NCBI GenBank assembly: GCA_964437725.1
Contig: CAYTIB010000026.1
Coordinates: forward strand, 85,363-149,362
Length of the DNA stretch: 64,000 bases
Origin: CAYTIB01 sp964437725
Lineage (GTDB): Bacteria > UBA8248 > JACPRG01 > G963555815
Reading direction: 5' to 3'
In this document: positions 1 through 7,989 of the stretch, piece by piece
How positions within the stretch are numbered: the stretch's first letter is position 1
Layout of the letters: the number at the start of each line of letters is the position of its first letter
Notes under the pieces: generated by a model
Databases searched by the model: none
What the model was told of the DNA's origin: nothing
The model's input: the letters and a program-made list of their open reading frames with translations, nothing else
Translations under genes and position numbers: made by a program

Positions 1-392
1 AAATCAGGCTCAATCCCCACGGCCCTGCCGTCAAATCTCAAAATTCGGGCACAGATCGAATGAAAGGTTGAAATCCAGAGCTCGTGATTCGTGGAGGCAA
101 AGTCTTTCTTTGGTTCGCCCCTCGCTACTCTGGTTCTTTCGTCCAAATCTCTTTCTTCAGTGGCCAAGAGACGCAGGGATCTATCACGCATCTCACCTGC
201 AGCCTTGTTTGTGAAAGTTAAAGCAAGAATCTCGTGAGGACGCGCAAATCCTTCCAAGATCAGACGGGCTATTCGTCGCGTGATTACACGGGTTTTCCCA
301 GAGCCTGCCCCAGCAAGAACAAGCAGAGGATGACCATCGTGAAGTACGGCTTCTCTCTGGTGGTCTGTAAGACCTTCAAGGTAGAAATTCAC
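1..392 (-). CDS. UvrD/PcrA/Rep-type superfamily 1 DNA helicase, N-terminal part (runs off the left edge)
   Basis: The reverse strand from a GTG codon at 392 stays open to the window edge (about 130 codons). The encoded start shows a Q-motif-like TDHQREAV, the Walker A loop AGAGSGKT, motif Ia ALTFTNKAAGEM, and STFHSICARILR. These identify an SF1A ATP-dependent 3'-5' helicase, used in repair and replication restart; UvrD, PcrA and Rep cannot be separated from this fragment. An ATG-only search misses it. The GTG lies 7 nt after the stop of the preceding beta-helix gene, so it is probably the last seen gene of the glm cluster; the start has only a weak ribosome site and could be slightly different. 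Confidence 0.85.
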   Translation of the reverse strand, partial: MNFYLEGLTDHQREAVLHDGHPLLVLAGAGSGKTRVITRRIARLILEGFARPHEILALTFTNKAAGEMRDRSLRLLATEERDLDERTRVARGEPKKDFASTNHELWISTFHSICARILRFDGRAVGIEPD

Positions 393-399
393 GGAAGAG

Positions 400-1194
400 T
401 TACTTCTTCTTCGAAGTGGTTTCCAGAATTCTCGATTTAGAACGGATGATGGTATCGGATGAATAGAAACCTTTTCGGATTAACGTTGTCGGATAAATCC
501 AGGTCCTGGGACCAACCAAGGTCCCAGGAGATGTGACAGCGTTGCATCCAATCTCCACATCATCACCCAATATGGCTCCAAACTTAGAAAGACCTGTGTC
601 CCAACGCTTTTCGCCAACATTTAACATAACGGAATCCAAAGTCTTCCCCATTTTCTGTTCTGGTGTCCTGAGCTGAAGATTTGCCAGCTTAGTACCAGCA
701 CCCAGATTCACACGCCGGCCAAGAATACTATCACCAACATAAGAAAAGTGACCTGCTTCAGCCCCAGTGAAAAAAACCGAGTTTTTAACCTCAGTTACAT
801 GCCCAACGGTAGCACCGTCGGCTATGATCACGGGTCCTCGAAGGTATGCCCCCTGGCGAATCTCCACTCCTTTACCGATAAGCGCTCTGGACTTGATGAG
901 CACACCTGGTTCCAAAACTGTTTCTATCTGGATCAAAATCTGAAGGTCAGGTAGAAGAATGTCTTCGGAGACTCTAACAAGAGTATCGGTGGTAATCATC
1001 CCATCGTGAACAATTATTCCTGGCGGGACCAAGCCAGCCGGGACCAAACTATTTGTGATCACTTCGTTGATGTAACGTTCTATTCGTGGGACTCCATCCC
1101 AAACCTGTTCTACCTCGGAGAAAAGCCCGGCGACCCAAGGGTCTTCGTGTTCGGGGAAGTAAAATTCAGGCCGAATTTCAGGCCGATCATTCAT
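400..1194 (-). CDS. Left-handed beta-helix (hexapeptide repeat) protein, GlmU C-domain-like
   Basis: A 264-residue protein. Residues about 65-250 are built of hexapeptide repeats (for example VLIKSRALIGKGVEIRQGA and AGHFSYVGDSILGRRVNLGAGT) typical of left-handed beta-helix acyltransferases and of the C-terminal half of GlmU-type sugar nucleotidyltransferases. There is no nucleotidyltransferase signature; the N-terminal 60 residues are a non-repeat segment. It closely resembles the C-terminal half of the protein at 5210-6418. A strong ribosome site (GAGGAGGAGGA) precedes the ATG, 12 nt after the phosphohexomutase stop. It probably acts on amino-sugar phosphates or scaffolds the pathway; the substrate is not known. 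Confidence 0.85.
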   Translation of the reverse strand: MNDRPEIRPEFYFPEHEDPWVAGLFSEVEQVWDGVPRIERYINEVITNSLVPAGLVPPGIIVHDGMITTDTLVRVSEDILLPDLQILIQIETVLEPGVLIKSRALIGKGVEIRQGAYLRGPVIIADGATVGHVTEVKNSVFFTGAEAGHFSYVGDSILGRRVNLGAGTKLANLQLRTPEQKMGKTLDSVMLNVGEKRWDTGLSKFGAILGDDVEIGCNAVTSPGTLVGPRTWIYPTTLIRKGFYSSDTIIRSKSRILETTSKKK

Positions 1195-1206
1195 TCCTCC
1201 TCCTCA

Positions 1207-3267
1207 TTATCCTAACGACCCAGCCACGTTGCTTGCATACCAGCGACCGAGATCCGTTATATCAACGGTTTCGTCCCTCAAACGAATCAAACCCTGGCGT
1301 TCCATTTCCTTAAACAATCGCCGGACTTCGACTCCTTCTCTTATTTCTGTTTCAGCTTCTTCCACATCCAAGAGGCCCGGTCTCACAAGCCGCTTTAAGA
1401 TATCTATTTCTGCTCGCACGTAGGGGTGTGTATCACTCTTAAAACCCACGAGGAGGTAGCGGAAAATGGTCTCACCAATTTTTGCTAAATTTTCGGTTTC
1501 ACCTATCCTCCCTTGCACTGTTACCCCCGTCCTTTCCTCTGTCCCAGAATTTCGGATGAAAACTGCAGCCTGTTGAATGCCCTCCGAATCCTTTAGAGCA
1601 AAATATAGCATGCCGGGGTCTTCGGGTATTCTCAACCGGAGGGGCTGATAGATTCCCCCCAATTTCAACTTACATGTCATGTAAAGATAATTTTCCATTT
1701 CCTGCCAAGCTTTAGTCCCTGAAGAAAATTTTTCCCGGTTGGTGTAAAAAGCATAGTAAGTTTTTCGAAACCCTATCGGATACGGGCAACGTACTGCCTC
1801 AATCCAATCATCAACGGACTTTCCTTGCGAAAGTGCCCATATTGCCGCAAGGGTGTTTGACACCGCCTTAAGGCCGTTGCCAGCAAATACGGGAAGAAAG
1901 TGTCCATCCACATATGTTCGTCCCAGGGTCACATGATGACCCGACGCTTCACTCCCCAGAGCAAATGAAATCTTTCCCGGAACAAACAAAGAATCGGCTG
2001 ATTCCCGGCTTAAAGCGCGGAGGTAAGCGGAAAGTCCGCGAGCGTCACCCTCTCCGTCTTCCAAAGTTTGCAGAAATTCTAGAGAACTCCCCTTCTCATC
2101 GATCCTTGCTCGAGCGCAGGCTAATCCTGCGTGCCAAAGGAGCCACTTGTCGCCAACGGCGGATAGCGCGTGTGCAAACCCCAACATCGGTGCAGCAACT
2201 GCCACGCCCGGGTCGCTATCCACTGTATTGACATATTTGGTTCCCTTCCAGGCATTCGGAATCTTAGAAGATAAAAAACTCGCCATATGGAAAGCAGCCT
2301 GATCACCACTTAGGACCTCAACTCGTTGACTGAGGGGATTATAAAGCAAGAGGGTAGCGCGATCCCCGTCGCCATCGAAAACCGCTCCTGCAGCCCAACG
2401 CCCTCCGGACAGAAACTCTGAGTGAAACTCAGTCACAGCTTTAAGTAAAGCAGTGACCCCCGCATGATGTGTGAAGTCCTTCCCTGTATCACTTCGGCCA
2501 TGGATGTCGACCCAATTAACCTGTTCCAGCTCAACCACACCCCCATTTTCATTAATCCGCACATTGGACCCGTTCACTTCGATTACTTCTCCAACTCCAA
2601 GGCGGCGAAAAACATCGGAGGCCAACCCCGCCATACTTCCCCCCGCGGCATCAACTACAAGCAGGAGTTTGGAAAGAGGTCCACCCGGAACAAACTCAGG
2701 CAACCAAGTATTAAATTGGTCGCAAGAAAAATCGATGAAGGCTCTCCGTGCCTCTGATTCCAAAAACAAAGGTTTCCCCTCAATAGGCTGGCAAGACAAC
2801 CCCTCACTCAGGTCGTAAAGCTTCTGGGTTAACCGCTCCTCATCCCTCGGATAAAGCTTAGTGGCTAGTGGACCGAGAAAGAGTTTAAGTCCATTTTGAC
2901 CCTCGGGATTATGCGATGCTGTTACCATAATTCCGGCGCTGGATCTCCGTTGGACCATGAGCAATGGGACCGCTGGTGTCGGAACTGTTCCCAAGACAAT
3001 TGGTCGGCATCCAGCCTTGAGGATCCCCTCTACAATCGCGTTGGTGAGATCACCAACGCGATCTCGAGGATCCCAACCAACAACTATTTCCTCCCCGGGG
3101 GATACCTCCTCCTCCGCGAATGCTCTCGCATAAAGTCCAACGAACGCTGGTGTTAGGAAACCAGTCCGAAGATAAGCCTCCACGGGATCGCGCTGGCTCT
3201 CATCATCATCCGGTCCCACGAGACCGCGAATACCATCGGTTCCCTGAAGGCGTAAAGGTCGGCTCAT
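1207..3267 (-). CDS. Phosphohexomutase (phosphoglucosamine/phosphomannomutase family), enlarged
   Basis: A 686-residue member of the alpha-D-phosphohexomutase superfamily. Key sites are present: GTDGIRG (9-15), the phosphoserine loop TASHNP (Ser118), the metal loop DGDGDR (298-303), the sugar-binding SEASGH (439-444) and the phosphate loop RNSGTE (572-577). GlmM is about 445 residues; here there are insertions between the metal loop and the sugar loop and before the phosphate loop, plus a C-terminal segment (about 615-686) that looks like a small winged-helix. Its place between glmS and amino-sugar genes suggests that it isomerises glucosamine-6-P to glucosamine-1-P. Substrate assignment is by context only. 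Confidence 0.87.
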   Translation of the reverse strand: MSRPLRLQGTDGIRGLVGPDDDESQRDPVEAYLRTGFLTPAFVGLYARAFAEEEVSPGEEIVVGWDPRDRVGDLTNAIVEGILKAGCRPIVLGTVPTPAVPLLMVQRRSSAGIMVTASHNPEGQNGLKLFLGPLATKLYPRDEERLTQKLYDLSEGLSCQPIEGKPLFLESEARRAFIDFSCDQFNTWLPEFVPGGPLSKLLLVVDAAGGSMAGLASDVFRRLGVGEVIEVNGSNVRINENGGVVELEQVNWVDIHGRSDTGKDFTHHAGVTALLKAVTEFHSEFLSGGRWAAGAVFDGDGDRATLLLYNPLSQRVEVLSGDQAAFHMASFLSSKIPNAWKGTKYVNTVDSDPGVAVAAPMLGFAHALSAVGDKWLLWHAGLACARARIDEKGSSLEFLQTLEDGEGDARGLSAYLRALSRESADSLFVPGKISFALGSEASGHHVTLGRTYVDGHFLPVFAGNGLKAVSNTLAAIWALSQGKSVDDWIEAVRCPYPIGFRKTYYAFYTNREKFSSGTKAWQEMENYLYMTCKLKLGGIYQPLRLRIPEDPGMLYFALKDSEGIQQAAVFIRNSGTEERTGVTVQGRIGETENLAKIGETIFRYLLVGFKSDTHPYVRAEIDILKRLVRPGLLDVEEAETEIREGVEVRRLFKEMERQGLIRLRDETVDITDLGRWYASNVAGSLG

Positions 3268-3317
3268 CGATTCTTAATCTTGGCTTTACAATGGACTGGG
3301 TATTCAAACAAGAACTG

Positions 3318-3352
3318 CTTTCCTCCCCGGTTGGGGCCATCGGGGAGGAAAG
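3318..3352 (-). terminator. Perfect 12-bp hairpin between glmS and the phosphohexomutase gene
   Basis: CTTTCCTCCCCG (3318-3329) and CGGGGAGGAAAG (3341-3352) are exact inverted repeats with an 11-nt loop. On the minus strand the hairpin follows the glmS stop (3386) and is followed by a T-rich but broken tract. It may be an intrinsic terminator or attenuator that lowers expression of the distal genes, or an mRNA-processing or stability element. Confidence 0.55.
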
Positions 3353-3385
3353 GCTTAACCTGCCCCCGACCCCACATATACCTGC

Positions 3386-5206
3386 TTAAGCAACTGTAAC
3401 GGATTTTGCCAGGGAACGAGGGCGATCAATGTTGCGCTTCAGGCCAGTAGCTGTGAAATAGGCAAACAGTTGCCCAGCGAGCAGGTGGAGAAAAGGAATG
3501 ACTACACCGGGTCCGGATGGAATTCCGATAGATTCATCACAGATTTCTTCGGCCTCTTCATCCCCCTCCGAATGCACGCCAAGAATGTAGCCTCCCCTCG
3601 CTTTAATTTCCTCTGCGCTACTCAGAGTGAGGGAATACAGCTCACCGGAACCCGGGGGGGGGATGAAAATCATGGTTGCCATATGTTCGTCAATCAAGGA
3701 AATCGTCCCATGCTTGAGAAAGCCTGCGGGCATTCCTTCCGCATGTAGATACGTGACCTCCTTCATCTTCAGCGCACTTTCCATAGCAATGGCGTAATAG
3801 AGCCCTCTTCCCAAGTAGAGCCAGTTTCTAAAGTTCATACGGCGATGGGCAATCCCGTGAATAAAACCGGAGCGTTCATTTAGAATGCCTTCAATCAAAT
3901 TGGGTAGCTGGCCAATCTCCTCCCGCAAAACCTCCACCTCTCCGGTAGCAAGTTCACCTGTCAATTCTCCCAACTCCAGCGATGTTAAACAAAGCAGTAG
4001 AATTTGAGAAATAGCAGCCTTGGTACTTAACACACAAATCTCTGGGCCAGCACCCTGGATGATAACCTGATCCACCATGCGAGCAATGGAGGAACCCATT
4101 ACATTCACGATAGCTCCCGTCGTTGCGTCCCGTTCCTTCGCATAACGCAAAGCGCTCAGTGTGTCATAGGTTTCCCCGGACTGAGAGGCAGCCAGTACAA
4201 ACGTGTCATCATCTGATTGGGATAACCAGCGAAATTCGTCACTGCTTACCGCAGGGAGAAAACGATCGGCAAATTGAGAAAACATGTACTGGCCTGACAG
4301 GCTGACATAATAGGTCGTTCCTGTTCCAATAAGATACGTTCTCTTTTTAGAGTAAATTGTCTGAGCCAAGCGACGGAGCTCGTCACGGTCAAGATCCAAA
4401 GCGTTCTGGACAGTTCGAGGCTGCTCATAGATTTCTTTAAGCATATAATGCGGATACCGCCCGCGTTTGGACATCTCGGCATCCCATTGAATCTCCATAA
4501 CATTTTTTCGGATAATTCGACCCGTGAGGAAATTCTTGACGGTGAAGTCGCCCTGAGTCAGAACAGCCATTTCTCCGTCATCCAGAACAATCGCGTGCTT
4601 GGTGTAATCGATAAAGGCGTTAAAATCAGACCCAACAAAATTACATGAATCCCCGATACCGAGAATCAGCGGACTCTCCTTCTTGGCACAAAGAATTCGA
4701 TCGCTTTCACAGAGCGTGAGAACAGCAATAGCAAAGCTTCCCTCAAGTTCTTGAACGGCAAATCGAAATGCATCTTCCAAACACAAACCATCATCCACTT
4801 TTTCTTCAATTAGGTAGGGAATGACCTCCGTGTCAGTTTCGGATTGAAAGGTGTGACCCTTGGCCTGTAATTGTTCACGAAGGGTTCTGTAATTTGCAAT
4901 AATTCCATTGTGAACAACAGCAAATTTCCCGGAGGCAGTCGTATGGGGGTGGGTGTTTTCTCTACTGACTTTTCCGTGAGTTGCCCAGCGGGTGTGGGCA
5001 ATACCAACTTCTCCTTCGATTTCGGTTAATCCTTCCAGAGCATTAACCTCGTCCACGGTCCCGATATTCTTTCGGACTTCAATTCCTCCATTATTGATGG
5101 TCGCAACGCCGCACGAATCATATCCCCGATATTCCAAATTGTGGATGCACTGAAACAAATCGGCAGCGACGGATTTTTTCCCAACAACACCTGAGATCCC
5201 ACACAT
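3386..5206 (-). CDS. glmS: Glutamine--fructose-6-phosphate aminotransferase (isomerizing)
   Basis: A 606-residue protein of the usual GlmS length. It begins MCGISGVVG, so Cys2 is available as the N-terminal nucleophile of the glutaminase domain; EYRGYDSCG, HTRWATHG and HNGIIANY follow. Two SIS isomerase domains fill the C-terminal half (LIGTGTTYYVS, ASQSGETYDTL, MKEVTYLHAEG). It makes glucosamine-6-phosphate, the committed precursor of UDP-GlcNAc for peptidoglycan and lipid A. Its start lies 3 nt after the upstream glmU-like stop, with its ribosome site (GGGAGG) inside that gene, so the two are translationally linked. Confidence 0.97.
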   Translation of the reverse strand: MCGISGVVGKKSVAADLFQCIHNLEYRGYDSCGVATINNGGIEVRKNIGTVDEVNALEGLTEIEGEVGIAHTRWATHGKVSRENTHPHTTASGKFAVVHNGIIANYRTLREQLQAKGHTFQSETDTEVIPYLIEEKVDDGLCLEDAFRFAVQELEGSFAIAVLTLCESDRILCAKKESPLILGIGDSCNFVGSDFNAFIDYTKHAIVLDDGEMAVLTQGDFTVKNFLTGRIIRKNVMEIQWDAEMSKRGRYPHYMLKEIYEQPRTVQNALDLDRDELRRLAQTIYSKKRTYLIGTGTTYYVSLSGQYMFSQFADRFLPAVSSDEFRWLSQSDDDTFVLAASQSGETYDTLSALRYAKERDATTGAIVNVMGSSIARMVDQVIIQGAGPEICVLSTKAAISQILLLCLTSLELGELTGELATGEVEVLREEIGQLPNLIEGILNERSGFIHGIAHRRMNFRNWLYLGRGLYYAIAMESALKMKEVTYLHAEGMPAGFLKHGTISLIDEHMATMIFIPPPGSGELYSLTLSSAEEIKARGGYILGVHSEGDEEAEEICDESIGIPSGPGVVIPFLHLLAGQLFAYFTATGLKRNIDRPRSLAKSVTVA

Positions 5207-5209
5207 CGG

Positions 5210-6418
5210 TCATACCTCCCGAGGCACTGTTCCGTGATGGGGGATAATGCTACGGCTTCGAATAACCGTACCCGCCAGGAGGGTATTACCGGCTCCAATC
5301 TGCGAACCATCGCCGATAAAAGACCCCACTTTATTCATACCAGTGTCAACTTCTTCGCCATTGAACGAAGCCTCTAAAGCGGTGTCATCCAAGTTGACAT
5401 TTACCGTGACCGTCCCCGACCCGAAGTGGACTCCCTCGCCAACTACACTATCACCTATAAAAGAAAGCCGACCCACCCGGGTATTGCTGAACAAAACACA
5501 GTTTTTCAGTTCGACCCCGTATCCAATAATTGAATTCGGACCAATGCAAGTGTATGGCCTTATAAGAACGTTGTTACCTACGAAGCTATTTTTCCCCAGA
5601 TAACAGGGTCCTTCGATCACGGCACCTGACAAAATTTCCACACCTTCTTCAATATGAACTGGCCCATTAATGTGAACCCAGCTTCTCGTTTGGGCCGTAT
5701 CAGACACTATGGCCTGATGCCAAGAATCCATCACCATTTGATTGGCCCGCAAGATATCCCAAGGCGTTCGAACATCTACCCAATTCTCTTCCCAAATTGA
5801 AGAATGCAAACCTTTTTTTTGAATCAGACTATCCAGGGCCTTTCCCATATCAGCCTCAGACTCTTTCAGCGTTTCAAAAAAATCACGAGGCAAAATAAAC
5901 ACACCTGCTAGAACATAGTTACCCAGCCCCACTTTCATGGGCTTCTCAACTAATCGGGTAATCCTCATTTCATTGTCCAGATATACGTTGCCGAACGTTT
6001 CTGCTTCCGGTGTGAGACAGATAGCCGCGACCGGTGCTTGAAAAGAGTTGAAACTCTGGATGGCCGCAGAAAAGATATTCCCGGTGGTAACAACATCACC
6101 ATAAACCAGCAGAAAGTATTCGCCCTGATTAATATGGCCCTCAGCCTGCAGCAAAGCATTACCGATTCCGAGGTCCTCCTCCTCCTGACTTGTGTAGCTA
6201 ATCCGGACCCCAAAATCACTTCCATTGCCAAAGTAAGAAATTATCTGCTCTTTTCGATGACCAACGACAAGGACGAGATCAACGATTCCGGCAGCCTTAA
6301 GATGTGCAATCGTATTTTCCAGCAAATAGTGGCCACCTACATGGATCATTGGCTTGGGCCGTGTAGCAGTAAAAGGAGAGAGGGTATCACCACCCGCCGC
6401 TAGAACAATTGCTTTCAT
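5210..6418 (-). CDS. Bifunctional sugar-1-phosphate nucleotidyltransferase/acetyltransferase, archaeal GlmU-like
   Basis: A 402-residue protein. An N-terminal nucleotidyltransferase domain (about 1-230; LAAGG, TRPKPMIHVGG, LVYGD, VEKP) is followed by a left-handed beta-helix (about 240-400). The architecture matches archaeal-type GlcN-1-P acetyltransferase/GlcNAc-1-P uridylyltransferase rather than E. coli GlmU. With glmS and the hexomutase downstream it completes a route from fructose-6-P to UDP-GlcNAc. The signature loop reads AAGGDTLSPFT, one residue shorter than the usual AAGxGTRLxPxT and without its arginine. Sugar and nucleotide specificity are therefore uncertain. Confidence 0.9.
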   Translation of the reverse strand: MKAIVLAAGGDTLSPFTATRPKPMIHVGGHYLLENTIAHLKAAGIVDLVLVVGHRKEQIISYFGNGSDFGVRISYTSQEEEDLGIGNALLQAEGHINQGEYFLLVYGDVVTTGNIFSAAIQSFNSFQAPVAAICLTPEAETFGNVYLDNEMRITRLVEKPMKVGLGNYVLAGVFILPRDFFETLKESEADMGKALDSLIQKKGLHSSIWEENWVDVRTPWDILRANQMVMDSWHQAIVSDTAQTRSWVHINGPVHIEEGVEILSGAVIEGPCYLGKNSFVGNNVLIRPYTCIGPNSIIGYGVELKNCVLFSNTRVGRLSFIGDSVVGEGVHFGSGTVTVNVNLDDTALEASFNGEEVDTGMNKVGSFIGDGSQIGAGNTLLAGTVIRSRSIIPHHGTVPREV

Positions 6419-6642
6419 TGTAAGGACCTATACCTTTCCTACCGGGTAGCCCCTTCCTCCTACCCAGAATTGAATTCAAAACTCAACTCCAGGCAATCTA
6501 TGCCTTTCGCATCGCAATTTCAGCCAGTTTTTAAAAAACAGAACTTCAGGTTATAGGAGGTGACACTCGAAAGGAATAACCGCAGACGCCCAATCATTCA
6601 GACTGAGCAAGCTCAACGGCCGATTGTCAATGATGTTTGTAG

Positions 6643-7287
6643 TCATTGATTTGGCCGGGAGGAACGGGGCAATTCGATTCCCAGCTCTCGCAATCGAGTG
6701 CGCAAGGTATTCCTGTTGATTCCCAAAACCTTGGCTGCCTTGAGACGATTTCCACCTGTTTCTTCGAGAACCATCTCCAATAAAGGCTTTTCGATACATC
6801 TTTTCACAAAATCGAAAACATCACCCTTCTTCGAAGGATCTGCCTTCCGCACGATATTTCGGAGTCGATCCATCATGGCTTCCGATAAACTTTCTAAAGA
6901 GCGTAAGCGGTTCAACTCCCGTTGCACTCTTTGTATCTCCAACGCACGACGGATGAGCGTGTCTACCTCTTCCAATTGAAAGGGCCTAATAAGAAAGCCA
7001 AATACCCCGGTTCCAACCGTACCAAGTGCTTTCGCTTTAGCCGCGGGAGTAGTTAAGACGACAAACCTGGACAGACCGGAGTGCGGTCCCTCTTGTTGAA
7101 GGAAAGAATCGTTAGAAAAAGAAGCAAAGGCAAGCAGATAGCGCTGCCCCCTTAAAGTTTCGGGGCCAGATCCGTTTTCACAAACATGCAGAGAAACGCC
7201 AAGAGTCTTAGACGCCTCCTCGATCGCAGAATGAGAATCTCGATCGACATCCAGGATGTAAACACGCTCTGTAACGGGGGGGCTCAA
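6643..7287 (-). CDS. Response-regulator-like protein: degenerate receiver plus Fis-type DNA-binding helix-turn-helix
   Basis: A 214-residue protein starting at a TTG with ribosome site AAGGAG 9 nt upstream. Residues about 8-118 have a CheY-like pattern, but the position after beta-3 that normally holds the phosphorylated Asp reads LLAFASF (51-57), and the conserved Lys of the KPF motif is Arg (RPF, 101-103). Residues about 165-205 form a Fis-family helix-turn-helix (ETGGNRLKAAKVLGINRNTL). No AAA+ sigma-54 domain lies between them. It probably binds DNA without phosphorylation control. It lies 224 nt upstream of, and in line with, the glmU-glmS cluster. Confidence 0.82.
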   Translation of the reverse strand: MSPPVTERVYILDVDRDSHSAIEEASKTLGVSLHVCENGSGPETLRGQRYLLAFASFSNDSFLQQEGPHSGLSRFVVLTTPAAKAKALGTVGTGVFGFLIRPFQLEEVDTLIRRALEIQRVQRELNRLRSLESLSEAMMDRLRNIVRKADPSKKGDVFDFVKRCIEKPLLEMVLEETGGNRLKAAKVLGINRNTLRTRLRELGIELPRSSRPNQ

Positions 7288-7505
7288 AGGCTACGGCTCC
7301 TTGATTTCAGACGCCCAAAACAGACGTTGGACCCACTATGAAAACGGGACCCTTGGGCACAAAACACCTTTGGCTAAAACCACCTTTGGAAGAATTATTC
7401 AGGATGATGTGAATGGTATCAGCCGGACTGATTGAAATCAAGAAAAAACTTACTGAAACCGCATAACTAAATAAATAAATTTTGCAGAACCTAGAAAAAT
7501 GGCGA

Positions 7506-7919
7506 TCAGGAGGTCTTCGAATCAGACTTGACTTTTTTAGGGGACGCTTTCTTCGATTCGGCTGATTTGCCCTCCTTGGCTTTTCCGGCCACTTTCTTGT
7601 CATCCCCGGTTTTCTTGGTCGATTTCTTTGCGTCTCCAGCCTCTGCGGTCGATTTCTTCGCGTCTCCAGCCTCTGCGGTCGATTTTTCGGTTCCCCCGTT
7701 GTCACCGGATTCGGATTTCATTGCAGCCTCCCGATCCTTTGAAGGATAATCCGTGACGTACCAACCGTCCCCTTTCAAAACAAATGATGTGCGCGAAATC
7801 AACCGGCGTGCCTTTAAGCGACCGCAGGAAGGGCACTTACGAACAGGGGAATCGGAGATTTTTTGTATCTTTTCAAAATCATGCCCACATTCCACGCATG
7901 AATACTCATAAATGGGCAA
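7506..7919 (-). CDS. FmdB-family zinc-ribbon protein with Lys/Ala-rich tail
   Basis: A 137-residue protein with the FmdB signature at its start: PIYEYSCVECGHDFE, then CPSCG, giving a CxxC/CxxC zinc ribbon. I place the start at TTG 7919 because the family begins MPIYEY and a GGAGG lies 9-10 nt upstream; an upstream in-frame GTG would add six residues. From about residue 70 the chain is a low-complexity, highly charged tail containing a duplicated ten-residue unit. FmdB proteins are putative regulators of unknown mechanism; the tail resembles nucleic-acid-binding tails. Confidence 0.85.
   Translation of the reverse strand: MPIYEYSCVECGHDFEKIQKISDSPVRKCPSCGRLKARRLISRTSFVLKGDGWYVTDYPSKDREAAMKSESGDNGGTEKSTAEAGDAKKSTAEAGDAKKSTKKTGDDKKVAGKAKEGKSAESKKASPKKVKSDSKTS
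7621..7680. repeat. Two tandem 30-bp repeats inside the FmdB-family gene
   Basis: 7621-7650 and 7651-7680 differ at one base. They encode the duplicated KSTAEAGDAK unit of the charged tail. This is a within-gene slippage or duplication repeat, not a CRISPR. Confidence 0.9.
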
Positions 7920-7989
7920 TTTCACACACCTCCACACCTTGGAAAACTAAGTTTAGATATCACTCAGGCAAAAACCAAAGCTAGCCTTC

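Noticed and set aside
5207..5260. glmS ribozyme upstream of glmS
   Set aside because: glmS starts 3 nt after the upstream gene, leaving no room for the ribozyme in an untranslated leader.
7621..7680. Tandem repeats as a CRISPR array
   Set aside because: Only two copies, directly adjacent without spacers, in frame within a coding tail.
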